Shown piece after piece: positions 7,015 to 14,860 of a stretch of 64,000 nt of DNA. Position 1 is the stretch's first letter; each line of letters starts with the position of its first letter. A program made the translations under genes and the position numbers. The stretch covers positions 1 to 64,000 of the forward strand of contig CAJXMH010000008.1 of the NCBI GenBank assembly GCA_913056345.1, in the 5' to 3' direction. The stretch comes from an uncultured Flavobacteriales bacterium. Lineage in GTDB: Bacteria > Bacteroidota > Bacteroidia > Flavobacteriales_E > Vicingaceae. The notes under the pieces are model-generated. The model was not told the origin of the DNA and made no database searches. It was given only the letters and a program-made list of their open reading frames with translations.

Positions 7015-7311
7015 ATGGACAAATTAGATAACATACACCCGGGTGAGATTTTAAAACTTGAATTTTTAGATCCTTTGAAAATCTCTGCTTACAGACTTTC
7101 AAAAGACCTTCTAATTCCTCAGACTAGGATTTCAGAGATTATAAAAGGAAATAGAAGAATAACAGCTGATACAGCGCTACGTTTAAGTAGATATTTTGGC
7201 AATTCTGCTAAATTTTGGCTTGGACTTCAAGATGATTATGACATTGAAGAAGAAAAAAAAGCTAAAGCAAAGGATTTGAAATTGATAGAGAGAAATAAAA
7301 ACGTGGCTTAA
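7015..7311 (+). CDS. higA: Cassette 7: HigA-type antitoxin (Xre HTH)
   Basis: A 98-aa protein of the HigA family: start NIHPGEILKLEFLDPLKIS, then an HTH (YRLSKDLLIPQTRISEIIKGNRRIT) and ALRLSRYFGNSAKFWLGLQDDYD, all canonical. It should neutralise HigB and bind the inverted repeat at 6712-6724. The stop codon (7309-7311) lies within the attC inverse core GTGGCTTAAC, so the cassette has no spare sequence after its last gene. The C-terminal lysine-rich tail is variable in the family. Confidence 0.87.
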   Translation: MDKLDNIHPGEILKLEFLDPLKISAYRLSKDLLIPQTRISEIIKGNRRITADTALRLSRYFGNSAKFWLGLQDDYDIEEEKKAKAKDLKLIERNKNVA

Positions 7312-7564
7312 CAAAAACTATAGCAAATGCTAATACTTAGAAAACCGACACTTCTACTCTACTTGCTCGCCAATCACGCCATGGCGTGATTGGCTTAGAA
7401 AATGTAAATTAGCCAATCGCCCTTTGCGTCGCTGAAGCTTCTCCTTCGTAGTACTTCGGAGAAGGAGCTTTGCGAAAGCACCTTGGCAATTGGCTACCGG
7501 CTTTGCAAATTGAAATTGAAGTTGGTTTTAAAACGCACTTGCCATAGTCAAAACGTTAAATAAA
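7303..7564 (+). repeat. attC-like site after cassette 7 (long form)
   Basis: Near-identical copy of the 6413-6675 site, differing at only a handful of positions, with the same nested hairpin. Core GTTAAATAAA at 7555-7564. Its R'' (GTGGCTTAAC, 7303-7312) differs from that of the neighbour and does not complement the start of cassette 7 (GTTGGCAAAC). Confidence 0.7.
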
Positions 7565-8157
7565 TGAAATACCTTACCTTATTCATCATACTAGCAAGCT
7601 TGCTATCTACCACCAGAGCACAAGGTGGATTAAAGTATAAAGGAAGCGGTTATTATTGGACGAAAGATGGAGAAAAAGTAAAAGGAGACTTTAAGATCAG
7701 TTACAAAACTCACCTAGTTGGAGGTAGTATCATAAAACATTATGTTAACGGTAAAAAAGTAGGAAGAGTCGACATAGCTAATTTGCAGAGTTTAATAATA
7801 AATCAAGATAGCTTCATAGTAGGTCATAACTTCACCCTAGACAGTTGGGCATCTTATGATTTTGACATCCTCGAGGTATCAGAGACAGGTAAAATAGACT
7901 TATACATACACAGACGAAAGGTTAAACAAGGGTCAGGCCCAAATTCAATACCAATTGGATATTTAACTTATTCATTTGTAATCAGTAATGATAAAGGAAA
8001 GACATTTAAAGGAATAGCAACCAAAAAGCAGTTTGAGGAATACTTTATTCCTATGATTTCAGCTAACAAAAAGCTTTTAGAAAGAATTCAAGCAATGAAA
8101 AAAAGAGAGTGGCTTGACAATCTACCTTTTTTAATCCAAGATTATAATAATAGCTAG
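7564..8157 (+). CDS. Cassette 8: exported hypothetical protein
   Basis: A 197-aa protein. The first 19 residues (MKYLTLFIILASLLSTTRA) are a Sec signal peptide with cleavage likely after TRA or AQ. The mature part is rich in Gly, Tyr and Lys (GLKYKGSGYYWTKDGEKVKGDFKIS) and beta-rich; no known domain recognised. The start ATG is only 8 nt after the recombination core GTT, leaving no leader. It is followed by the truncated last attC, so it is the last cassette. Confidence 0.68.
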   Translation: MKYLTLFIILASLLSTTRAQGGLKYKGSGYYWTKDGEKVKGDFKISYKTHLVGGSIIKHYVNGKKVGRVDIANLQSLIINQDSFIVGHNFTLDSWASYDFDILEVSETGKIDLYIHRRKVKQGSGPNSIPIGYLTYSFVISNDKGKTFKGIATKKQFEEYFIPMISANKKLLERIQAMKKREWLDNLPFLIQDYNNS

Positions 8158-8204
8158 TTAAGGTTAGAGATGATAAAAAATCTACCACTATTGAAAGAAA
8201 AAAC

Positions 8205-8347
8205 TTTTGCTAACAGCAACTATAGCAAATGCTACTACTGAGAAAGTCGACACTTCTACTCTATTTACTTGCCAATTCACCCTTTGCACAGCTGAAGCTA
8301 TGTAAAAGCGCGTGCGGCGAATTGGCTCAGAAAAAGTAAATTAGCTG
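8205..8347 (+). repeat. Truncated attC-like site at end of array
   Basis: The left half matches the 2990 and 6413 sites (TTTTGCTAAC, CTATAGCAAATGC, GACACTTCTACTC) up to about AAATTAGC at 8347, then homology stops. The right arm and GTT core are missing. This marks the boundary between the array and the core chromosome. Confidence 0.6.
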
Positions 8348-8431
8348 GCCGCTATAAAATATTCAAAATGGGCTGTAAGTCCTCAAAACCAATCGCTTCA
8401 CTAGCAAGCCAAGGCTTGTTAATTGCTCAGT

Positions 8432-9640
8432 CTACTCCTCCCCTTTCACATAATCTTCGAGATACTCAAAATAGCTTGTCAGTTTACCCGCCTGAGCAAT
8501 GGTTGCTCGCTCAATTACTTTCTCGGGGTCATCGCCAAGCAGGCAAGGTAAAATCTTCTCGATCAGGTCAGCACCAAAACCTTCTGAGGCATCTTTAGGC
8601 AATTCACAAGGTAAATTGTCTACCGCCATTACTGTTATGCTTCCCTCTCCTACTTGTGCAGTCTCCTTTAGCTCCTTTCGGTCTACTTGGTAAATAGGGT
8701 CAGCAATGGTTGAGGGACGGATGGTGGTCGGAATGGGTCCGGCAATGTCGCAGCTAATATCGGCGATGGTGCATATGCGGAAATCAGAAGATTTTACCTC
8801 TTCCTTTTCAAAAATATTAGGCCCATTAGAATCCCAATAATGACAAGCAATGTACAAGTCAGTTTCAGCCGCATAAGTCATAAAATTGCTTTCAAATCGC
8901 TCAGGATGCTCAAACACTTCTTCGCGCTTAAAAGCACTGCCATCAGGCTTGCGGAAATATTCTTCAACCGACAATTGGGTGTAGACTGGCTCTTTGAATT
9001 CTTTTTCTAAATAGTCCTGTGGTGTTACTTTTTTGATTCCTACTTTTTCTAAGACTTCAATTGCTCCTCCTGCCACTCTTCCAAAACCGGTTAAAGCAAT
9101 CTTAAAGTGATTAGGCAATTTAATCTTAGGCAGTTCACGCTCCATTTCAGCTCGGTCTTCACAGGCGTTAGCAGCCTTCAAGCTGTAAGCATCAGTTCGC
9201 TGCCCGTAAGCCAAAAAGCCGTTGTAGCAGCCCACAATACCGGCATAGCGCCCAAAACCAAGTATTCGTTGGCCGTTGGCATGGGTCAGGCATTCATAAT
9301 CAACCAAGCGAATGTTTCTTTCCAAAACGGTTCTTAAAAGATCGCGATTATAGGGCTGCTCCTTAATGGTGTGGGAAAAGAAAAAATAGGTCTTATGCGG
9401 CAAAAGGTCTTCAAGATTAACCTCTTTTACACCAAAAATCACTTCACAGTCTTTTAGGTCAGTAGTGAGCGCTAGGCCCTGCTTGGCGTATTCTTGATCG
9501 GCAAAGGCCCTTACCTCACTTTGTTGAACCAAAACCTCAACAGACTCAAAGTTATTTTCAATGGTTTTCGCTTGTTTGGGCGTAAATGGAACTCGCTTAT
9601 CTGGCGGCGTTTTACCCTCTCTAATCACACCTATTTTCAT
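8432..9640 (-). CDS. AlaDH/PNT-family oxidoreductase, saccharopine dehydrogenase-like
   Basis: A 402-aa NAD(P)-dependent enzyme. The N-terminal domain starts KIGVIREGKTPPDKRVPFTP, as in the alanine dehydrogenase/transhydrogenase and LYS1-type lysine-forming saccharopine dehydrogenase group. The Rossmann part is near FKIALTGFGRVAGGAIEVLEK, followed by YDCLTH-like and DISCDIAGPIPTTIRPST motifs typical of the saccharopine-dehydrogenase-like branch. Substrate is not certain; Bacteroidota carry many such genes without a lysine aminoadipate pathway. It is the first core gene after the cassette array and runs towards it. Confidence 0.72.
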   Translation of the reverse strand: MKIGVIREGKTPPDKRVPFTPKQAKTIENNFESVEVLVQQSEVRAFADQEYAKQGLALTTDLKDCEVIFGVKEVNLEDLLPHKTYFFFSHTIKEQPYNRDLLRTVLERNIRLVDYECLTHANGQRILGFGRYAGIVGCYNGFLAYGQRTDAYSLKAANACEDRAEMERELPKIKLPNHFKIALTGFGRVAGGAIEVLEKVGIKKVTPQDYLEKEFKEPVYTQLSVEEYFRKPDGSAFKREEVFEHPERFESNFMTYAAETDLYIACHYWDSNGPNIFEKEEVKSSDFRICTIADISCDIAGPIPTTIRPSTIADPIYQVDRKELKETAQVGEGSITVMAVDNLPCELPKDASEGFGADLIEKILPCLLGDDPEKVIERATIAQAGKLTSYFEYLEDYVKGEE

Positions 9641-9732
9641 GTCAAAAAATTTTACACGAAAGTAATCAATCTGAGATTCAACTAGGCATTAGAAATACTA
9701 TTCGGCCTTAACAAATCAGGCCGGCCTAGAAC

Positions 9733-10776
9733 TTATTGGGACTTTTTCTTGATCAGGCTTTGCAAATCAGCCACCTGGTCTGTTTCATCCAAGATCTCAT
9801 AGCCCAGTATGGTTTCCATCACATCTTCTAGAGTCACTAAACCTGTTACGCTGCCGTAACCGTCTACCACTACATATAAGTGCTGTCGGTTCTTCTGCTT
9901 TTGCTTAAAGAAAGTAGCCAATGGTTCGGCTTCATTCACTTCCTCTAAAGGACGTAAAGCGGTGCTTACCTTTTGTGTTTGTTTGCCATTCACCAAAGCC
10001 TGTAAGACATCTTGCTTCAGCACCATCCCTAAAATACGTTCCTTACTCTTGTCAAAAACTGGAATTCTTGAAAACTGATCGAAACGTTTCATCTTAGCCA
10101 CCTCTTCCATGCTATGAAACTCTTGCACGGCAAACATCACCGGTCTTGGAGTCATGATCTGCTCAATCGTCATTTTAGGGAGGTTCAGCACATTGTGAAT
10201 CACCTTAGACTCCGATTGGTTCAAAAGGCCATCTTCAGAAACTGCACGTGCCATGGCAACTAGATCGGCTCGACTTAGCACAGCTTGGTCCTTGTTTTTC
10301 TTCAACCTTCGGGTAATGAACTGGCTCAACCACACCAAAGGGGCAAGCAAAGTAATCAGCACTTTCAAGGTAGCCACTGCAAATGGGGTCAGACTTTTCC
10401 AACTGTTGGCTCCAATGGTTTTGGGAATGATCTCACTCAAAATCAAAATGGCCAGAGTCATCAAAGCAGCAATTAGGCCTTCGGCGGTAATGTTTAAGCC
10501 AAGTAGGTTCCATTTGGTCTCACCAAAAACTTCGGCTGCCTGAATGCCGACTCCAATAGCGCCTACCGTGTGTGCAATGGTGTTTAAAGTTAAGATGGCA
10601 GAGAGCGGCCGATCAATGTCGTTTTTAAAATCATTGAGGTTTTGGAAGAGCTTAAGATTGGGCTTTTCTTGTCGCTTAATGTAAGATGGTGGAATGCTTA
10701 AAAGCACAGCCTCCAAAATGGAGCATAAAAAAGAAACTCCAATACTGAGTACTAAAAAAAGCAGTAATGCTGTCAT
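9733..10776 (-). CDS. CNNM/HlyC-CorC-type membrane protein with CBS pair
   Basis: 347 aa. An N-terminal DUF21/CNNM transmembrane domain (about 1-165; LLLFLVLSIGVSFLCSILEAVLLS, several further helices, EIIPKTIGAN motif) is followed by two CBS domains (about 195-325; IMTPRPVMFAV and VVVDGYGSVTGLVTLEDVMETILG). The usual C-terminal CorC_HlyC domain is absent; the protein ends soon after the second CBS. The family is tied to divalent cation (Mg2+) efflux or sensing; the precise role is inferred. Same strand as dapF upstream and the dehydrogenase downstream. Confidence 0.85.
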   Translation of the reverse strand: MTALLLFLVLSIGVSFLCSILEAVLLSIPPSYIKRQEKPNLKLFQNLNDFKNDIDRPLSAILTLNTIAHTVGAIGVGIQAAEVFGETKWNLLGLNITAEGLIAALMTLAILILSEIIPKTIGANSWKSLTPFAVATLKVLITLLAPLVWLSQFITRRLKKNKDQAVLSRADLVAMARAVSEDGLLNQSESKVIHNVLNLPKMTIEQIMTPRPVMFAVQEFHSMEEVAKMKRFDQFSRIPVFDKSKERILGMVLKQDVLQALVNGKQTQKVSTALRPLEEVNEAEPLATFFKQKQKNRQHLYVVVDGYGSVTGLVTLEDVMETILGYEILDETDQVADLQSLIKKKSQ

Positions 10777-10812
10777 AAAAAATTGCCTGAAATTTAAAGG
10801 TAGGCAAATGAA

Positions 10813-11586
10813 TTAAAACACATACTCGCCTTCAAATACGTAATCTGCGGGTCCACACAACCATATGTTCTTAAAGTTCTCATGGCCTGCTCTTTCTAGC
10901 TCAATTCTTAGGTCTCCTCCCTTGGTCTCTACCGCTACTGAAGGAAGCTGCAACTGATGCTCAACTAAATAAGCGATAGCGGCTGCGGTTACTCCTGTGC
11001 CGCAAGAATAGGTCTCGTCTTCCACTCCCCTTTCATAAGTCCTAACCGCAATACCTTCAGGCTTCAGTTCAACAAAGTTGACATTTACCCCTTCATGCTT
11101 AAAGGTATCGTTAAAACGTACTGCTCTGCCCTCTTCCACTACATTAATTGCTGCTAGCTTTTCTACAAAGCGTATGTAATGTGGCGAACCGGTATCGATC
11201 AGGTAGTCGTTACCGATCCTTTCTATCTGACTGATCATTTGCATTTCCGTGGCGTACCAAGCTCCGTCAAATTTCCCACGGTGCTCCCCATCAATCGCCA
11301 GAAAAGTTGAATGGGCATCGATCCATTTTAATTGCTTGGCAAAAGCTTGAGCGCAACGGCTGCCATTGCCGCAAAAGCTTTGGGTTCCGTCAGAATTGTA
11401 ATAATCCATTTCAAAATCACAGTTGGCTTTGGGACGTAAAATGATCAAGCCATCGGCCCCGATCCCAAAACGTCTATGACAAATTTTCAGGATTTGTTCC
11501 TTTGTTGGTCGTATGGAATTTGTTTGATCTTCCAACATGATAAAATCGTTGCCTGTTCCCTGGTATTTATAAAACCTAACCTTCAT
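10813..11586 (-). CDS. dapF: Diaminopimelate epimerase
   Basis: 257 aa. Converts LL- to meso-diaminopimelate for lysine and peptidoglycan. Start KVRFYKYQGTGNDFIML is canonical. Both catalytic cysteines are visible: SFCGNGSRCAQA (about residue 70) and ETYSCGTGVTAAA (about residue 200). Length is typical (255-275). Its start at 11586 faces the htrA gene on the other strand. Confidence 0.96.
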   Translation of the reverse strand: MKVRFYKYQGTGNDFIMLEDQTNSIRPTKEQILKICHRRFGIGADGLIILRPKANCDFEMDYYNSDGTQSFCGNGSRCAQAFAKQLKWIDAHSTFLAIDGEHRGKFDGAWYATEMQMISQIERIGNDYLIDTGSPHYIRFVEKLAAINVVEEGRAVRFNDTFKHEGVNVNFVELKPEGIAVRTYERGVEDETYSCGTGVTAAAIAYLVEHQLQLPSVAVETKGGDLRIELERAGHENFKNIWLCGPADYVFEGEYVF

Positions 11587-11719
11587 GAAAGTACCGTCCT
11601 CACTGACTTTTAGCTTAACATTAATTAACAGCGGCCGTCCAACTTAAGCTTTCTAATTGGCGTTAAAGTTGCTGTAGTGCATCACGAAATTAAATGCAAT
11701 TAATTAAAACATCAATATC

Positions 11720-13180
11720 ATGAAAAAATTAGCAAACGGATTTATTATGGCTTTGCTCGGTGGAGCGGCCTCCCTTGGTTTATACAAGGCCTTTGAGCCC
11801 GATGTGAGTTTTCCTGAAGAACAACCAAAAGAAGAAACCAAACTGGTTAACTTACTGAGTTCAGAACCAGCTGCTAATGTAGATTATGTCACGGCGGCGG
11901 AAGCTACTGTAAATGGCGTAGTACACGTTAAAACAGCGGGTACAGTAGAATACAAACAAAGGGCTTTTGACCCTTTTCGCCATTTCTTTTACGGCGAAGG
12001 AAGCTATGAGCAAAAGTACATTCAGCCCATTAAAGGTGCAGGCTCAGGTGTAATCGTTTCCAATGATGGTTATGTCGTTACCAACAATCACGTAATTGAT
12101 AATGCTGATGAGATTACTGTAACCTTAAACAACAAAAAAACTTACACTGCAGACCTCGTAGGCACTGATCCTGCGACCGACTTAGCAGTGCTGAAGATTG
12201 AAGAAGAAACACTTCCTTATATTGAATATGGAAATTCTGACCAATTAAGAATAGGCGAATGGGTCTTAGCGGTAGGTAACCCGTTCAACCTTACCTCAAC
12301 GGTTACAGCGGGTATTGTTTCCGCCAAAGGAAGAGACATTAATATCCTCAACGATGATCCTTATACCAATATGTCATCTATCGAATCTTTCATTCAAACA
12401 GATGCGGCGGTAAACCCAGGAAATAGTGGAGGAGCTTTAGTGAATACCAAAGGTGAATTGATCGGCATCAATGCCGCCATTAAATCCAATACAGGTTCTT
12501 TTGCCGGCTACTCTTTTGCTATTCCATCAAACATTGTAAAGAAGGTAGTAAACGACCTGATTGAATATGGTACAGTGCAACGGGCTTACATCGGCATTAG
12601 CATTCGAAACATTGATGACGAAATTGCAGAAGAAACTGAATTGGAGGACTTGAATGGAGTTTACATCGCAGGCTTTTCTAAAAGTAGTTCAGCTGATGAG
12701 GCTGGATTGAAAGAAGGTGATATCGTAAAAGAAGTTGAAGGACTGAAGATTAGAAACGTGGCAGAGCTGCAAGCAAAAATTGGCGAGTACATGCCAGGTG
12801 ATGAAGTTGATGTAACCGTTTTAAGGGATGGCAAGCGCATTACTAAAAGTGTACTGCTCAAAAACTATGAAGGCAGTACTGAAATCGTAAGCAATAAGAA
12901 AAACGAAATGATGAAGCTCTTGGGGGCTAAACTGCAAGATGCTGAAGAAGAGACTTTAGAAAAACTCGAGCTTGAGCATGGTGTAGAAGTCGTGCAGCTG
13001 TTTCCAGGAAAACTGAAGAAGTCAGGTATGCAAGAAGGCTTCATAATTACAGGAGTGGATAATCAGGAAGTAAAAGATACTGACTCATTTATTAAAAACT
13101 TGAAAGAGAAAGACGGCGGTGTTCTTTTAAACGGAATATATCCGAATGGAAGGAAAGCTTATTACGGCTTTGGTATGTAA
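11720..13180 (+). CDS. DegP/HtrA-family periplasmic serine protease
   Basis: 486 aa. An N-terminal membrane anchor or signal (GFIMALLGGAASLGLYKAF) is followed by a trypsin-like domain with the triad His (VVTNNHVIDNADE), Asp (DPATDLAVLKI) and Ser (NPGNSGGALVN). A PDZ domain follows (about 285-375; GVYIAGFSKSSSADEAGLKEGD), then a second, diverged PDZ (about 410-480). It degrades or refolds misfolded envelope proteins. A strong terminator follows at 13198. The DegQ/DegP subtype cannot be assigned by eye. Confidence 0.95.
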   Translation: MKKLANGFIMALLGGAASLGLYKAFEPDVSFPEEQPKEETKLVNLLSSEPAANVDYVTAAEATVNGVVHVKTAGTVEYKQRAFDPFRHFFYGEGSYEQKYIQPIKGAGSGVIVSNDGYVVTNNHVIDNADEITVTLNNKKTYTADLVGTDPATDLAVLKIEEETLPYIEYGNSDQLRIGEWVLAVGNPFNLTSTVTAGIVSAKGRDINILNDDPYTNMSSIESFIQTDAAVNPGNSGGALVNTKGELIGINAAIKSNTGSFAGYSFAIPSNIVKKVVNDLIEYGTVQRAYIGISIRNIDDEIAEETELEDLNGVYIAGFSKSSSADEAGLKEGDIVKEVEGLKIRNVAELQAKIGEYMPGDEVDVTVLRDGKRITKSVLLKNYEGSTEIVSNKKNEMMKLLGAKLQDAEEETLEKLELEHGVEVVQLFPGKLKKSGMQEGFIITGVDNQEVKDTDSFIKNLKEKDGGVLLNGIYPNGRKAYYGFGM

Positions 13181-13197
13181 AATTTAAAGCAGCTAGA

Positions 13198-13231
13198 AAG
13201 CCCTTATCGAATGCTCGATAAGGGCTTTTTT
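13198..13231 (+). terminator. Intrinsic terminator after htrA
   Basis: AAGCCCTTATCGA / TCGATAAGGGCTT stem with a 4-nt loop, followed by a run of T. It ends the protease transcript just before the GAPDH promoter. Confidence 0.9.
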
Positions 13232-13234
13232 GTT

Positions 13235-13265
13235 TTGCTCCAGCATAAAAAATTGTCGACTTTTG
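13235..13265 (+). promoter_or_regulatory. Probable GAPDH promoter
   Basis: TTG at 13235-13237, a 20-nt spacer, then GACTTTTG (13258-13265), one mismatch from TAnnTTTG. It lies 45 nt upstream of ATG13310. Confidence 0.5.
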
Positions 13266-13309
13266 CGCCAATTATTGAGTCAAATAAACCCTTTTTAAAA
13301 TCCCTAAAA

Positions 13310-14785
13310 ATGAACGAGGAAATGAAAAAGCCGGTGGTAGCCGAAGAGTTTGAATCAGAATTGAACTCTTGGGTAGATCAGGAAAAGAAAGCAGTTGACC
13401 TGAATAACACAGTTGGCAGTTTGCTTTATGGTCAATCAGTTGAGCTAGTACTTTTTAGAAACCACTTAGTAGACCGAAGTGTTTCAGAAGTCTTGAAAAT
13501 GCATAAAAATGCTCAAAACTTTACTAATCGTCCGGTGAGTGTTTACGAAACCTCAAGCCTGGCAAAAGAAATGTTGGAACTAAACCTAGCTCCTTCAAAA
13601 ATCGACATTGGCAAGTTGGCTAACGATTGGCTAAAAGAAGAGGAGAACTTTGACTCAAGAAAAGACTTTTTGATCAATAAGCTAGAAGGGTTTATTGGTG
13701 CGGAAAAAAGAAAATTAGAACCAAAAGACGTAATCCTTTATGGTTTTGGTAGAATTGGTAGAATCGCTGCACGTGAGCTAATTAAACAAGCAGGTAAGGG
13801 CCAACAACTTAGATTAAGAGCCATCGTGACCCGTAATGATGATGAAACAGCAATGAAGAAAAGAGCTGCGCTATTGCGTAACGATTCTGTTCACGGAAGT
13901 TTCAATGGAACGGTAGAAGTTGATACAGTAAATAGAATCATGTTCATCAACGGTCAACAAGTTAACTTGATCGACGCGCAACAACCAGACGATATTGATT
14001 ACACGAAGTACGGCATCAATGACGCCTTAGTAATTGACAACACTGGGGTTTTCAAAGACAAAACTGCTTTAAGTAGGCATTTAAAATCAAAAGGAGTAAG
14101 TAAGGTAATTCTTACAGCACCGGGCAAGGAAATTCCAAACATCGTTTACGGTGTTAACCACAAAAATGACATTGAACTTGAAGAAGACAAGATCATTTCA
14201 GCTGCTTCTTGCACCACTAACGCTATTGTGCCTGTTTTAAAAGTAATCGAAGACTCTCTTGGCATTGAAAAAGGCCACATTGAAACGGTTCATGCTTACA
14301 CCAACGACCAGAACTTGTTGGATAACATGCACAGTAAAACCCGTAGAGGGAGATCAGCAGCTATCAATATGGTAATCACGGAAACGGGCGCAGGGAAGGC
14401 AGTCACTAAAGTTATTCCAAGCTTGCAGGATAAACTAACAGCCAACGCCGTGCGAGTTCCTACACCAAACGGTTCTCTTGCCATTATGAATTTAACGGTA
14501 GGAAAAGAAACGAGTGTTGAAGACATCAATGAGTTATTGAGAAAAGCTGCACTAGAAGGAGACTTAGTGAACCAGATTTATTTTTCAACTGATGGTGAAA
14601 CTGTTTCTAGCGATATCATTGGCAATACTTGTTGCTCCGTTTATGACAGTCCTGCTACTATTGTTTCAACTGATAAAAAGAACATTGTGCTTTATGTATG
14701 GTATGACAATGAATTTGGCTATACCAAGCAGGTAATCAGACTTGCCAAGTATGTTGCTCAAGTTAGAAGATTGATCTACTATTAG
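13310..14785 (+). CDS. gap: Glyceraldehyde-3-phosphate dehydrogenase, N-terminally extended
   Basis: 491 aa from ATG13310 (the open frame runs back to 13211, but that part overlaps the terminator and promoter). About 140 residues precede the GAPDH body, which begins DVILYGFGRIGRIAARELI. The active-site Cys is in AASCTTNAIVPV, and the C-terminal WYDNEFGYTKQV is canonical. GAPDH is usually ~335 aa; the helical extension is known from a Bacteroidota clade. Acts in glycolysis/gluconeogenesis and would process the GAP released by the ED pathway at 42374. A bidirectional terminator follows. Confidence 0.93.
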   Translation: MNEEMKKPVVAEEFESELNSWVDQEKKAVDLNNTVGSLLYGQSVELVLFRNHLVDRSVSEVLKMHKNAQNFTNRPVSVYETSSLAKEMLELNLAPSKIDIGKLANDWLKEEENFDSRKDFLINKLEGFIGAEKRKLEPKDVILYGFGRIGRIAARELIKQAGKGQQLRLRAIVTRNDDETAMKKRAALLRNDSVHGSFNGTVEVDTVNRIMFINGQQVNLIDAQQPDDIDYTKYGINDALVIDNTGVFKDKTALSRHLKSKGVSKVILTAPGKEIPNIVYGVNHKNDIELEEDKIISAASCTTNAIVPVLKVIEDSLGIEKGHIETVHAYTNDQNLLDNMHSKTRRGRSAAINMVITETGAGKAVTKVIPSLQDKLTANAVRVPTPNGSLAIMNLTVGKETSVEDINELLRKAALEGDLVNQIYFSTDGETVSSDIIGNTCCSVYDSPATIVSTDKKNIVLYVWYDNEFGYTKQVIRLAKYVAQVRRLIYY

Positions 14786-14805
14786 TAGTTTATTCACAAA
14801 CGATA

Positions 14806-14837
14806 AAAGCCGTAAAGTCAAACTTTACGGCTTTTTT
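14806..14837. terminator. Bidirectional terminator between gap and the ornithine aminotransferase gene
   Basis: AAAGCCGTAAAGT / ACTTTACGGCTTT, 13-bp stem and 3-nt loop, with T run on the right and A run on the left. It can stop both converging transcripts. Confidence 0.9.
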
Positions 14838-14860
14838 ATTTTCTCTCAACTTAAATTAAG

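Noticed and set aside
2990-8347. The repeated spacers as MITEs or REP-type dispersed repeats
   Set aside because: Their outer bases vary from unit to unit but pair with the other end of the adjacent gene unit, and every spacer lies in the same orientation after a + strand gene; that fits attC, not MITEs. The small GC-rich palindromes inside could still be separate repeats.
1-8347. An integron integrase gene
   Set aside because: No tyrosine recombinase is encoded in the window; the only recombinase is the IS110 transposase. It may lie left of position 1.
1-8347. CRISPR array
   Set aside because: Repeats are 130-260 nt, imperfect and separated by whole genes; no short regular repeats or cas genes are present.
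8368-8598. Short + strand ORF over the end of the array
   Set aside because: It is antisense to the well-supported dehydrogenase gene for much of its length and has no recognisable features.
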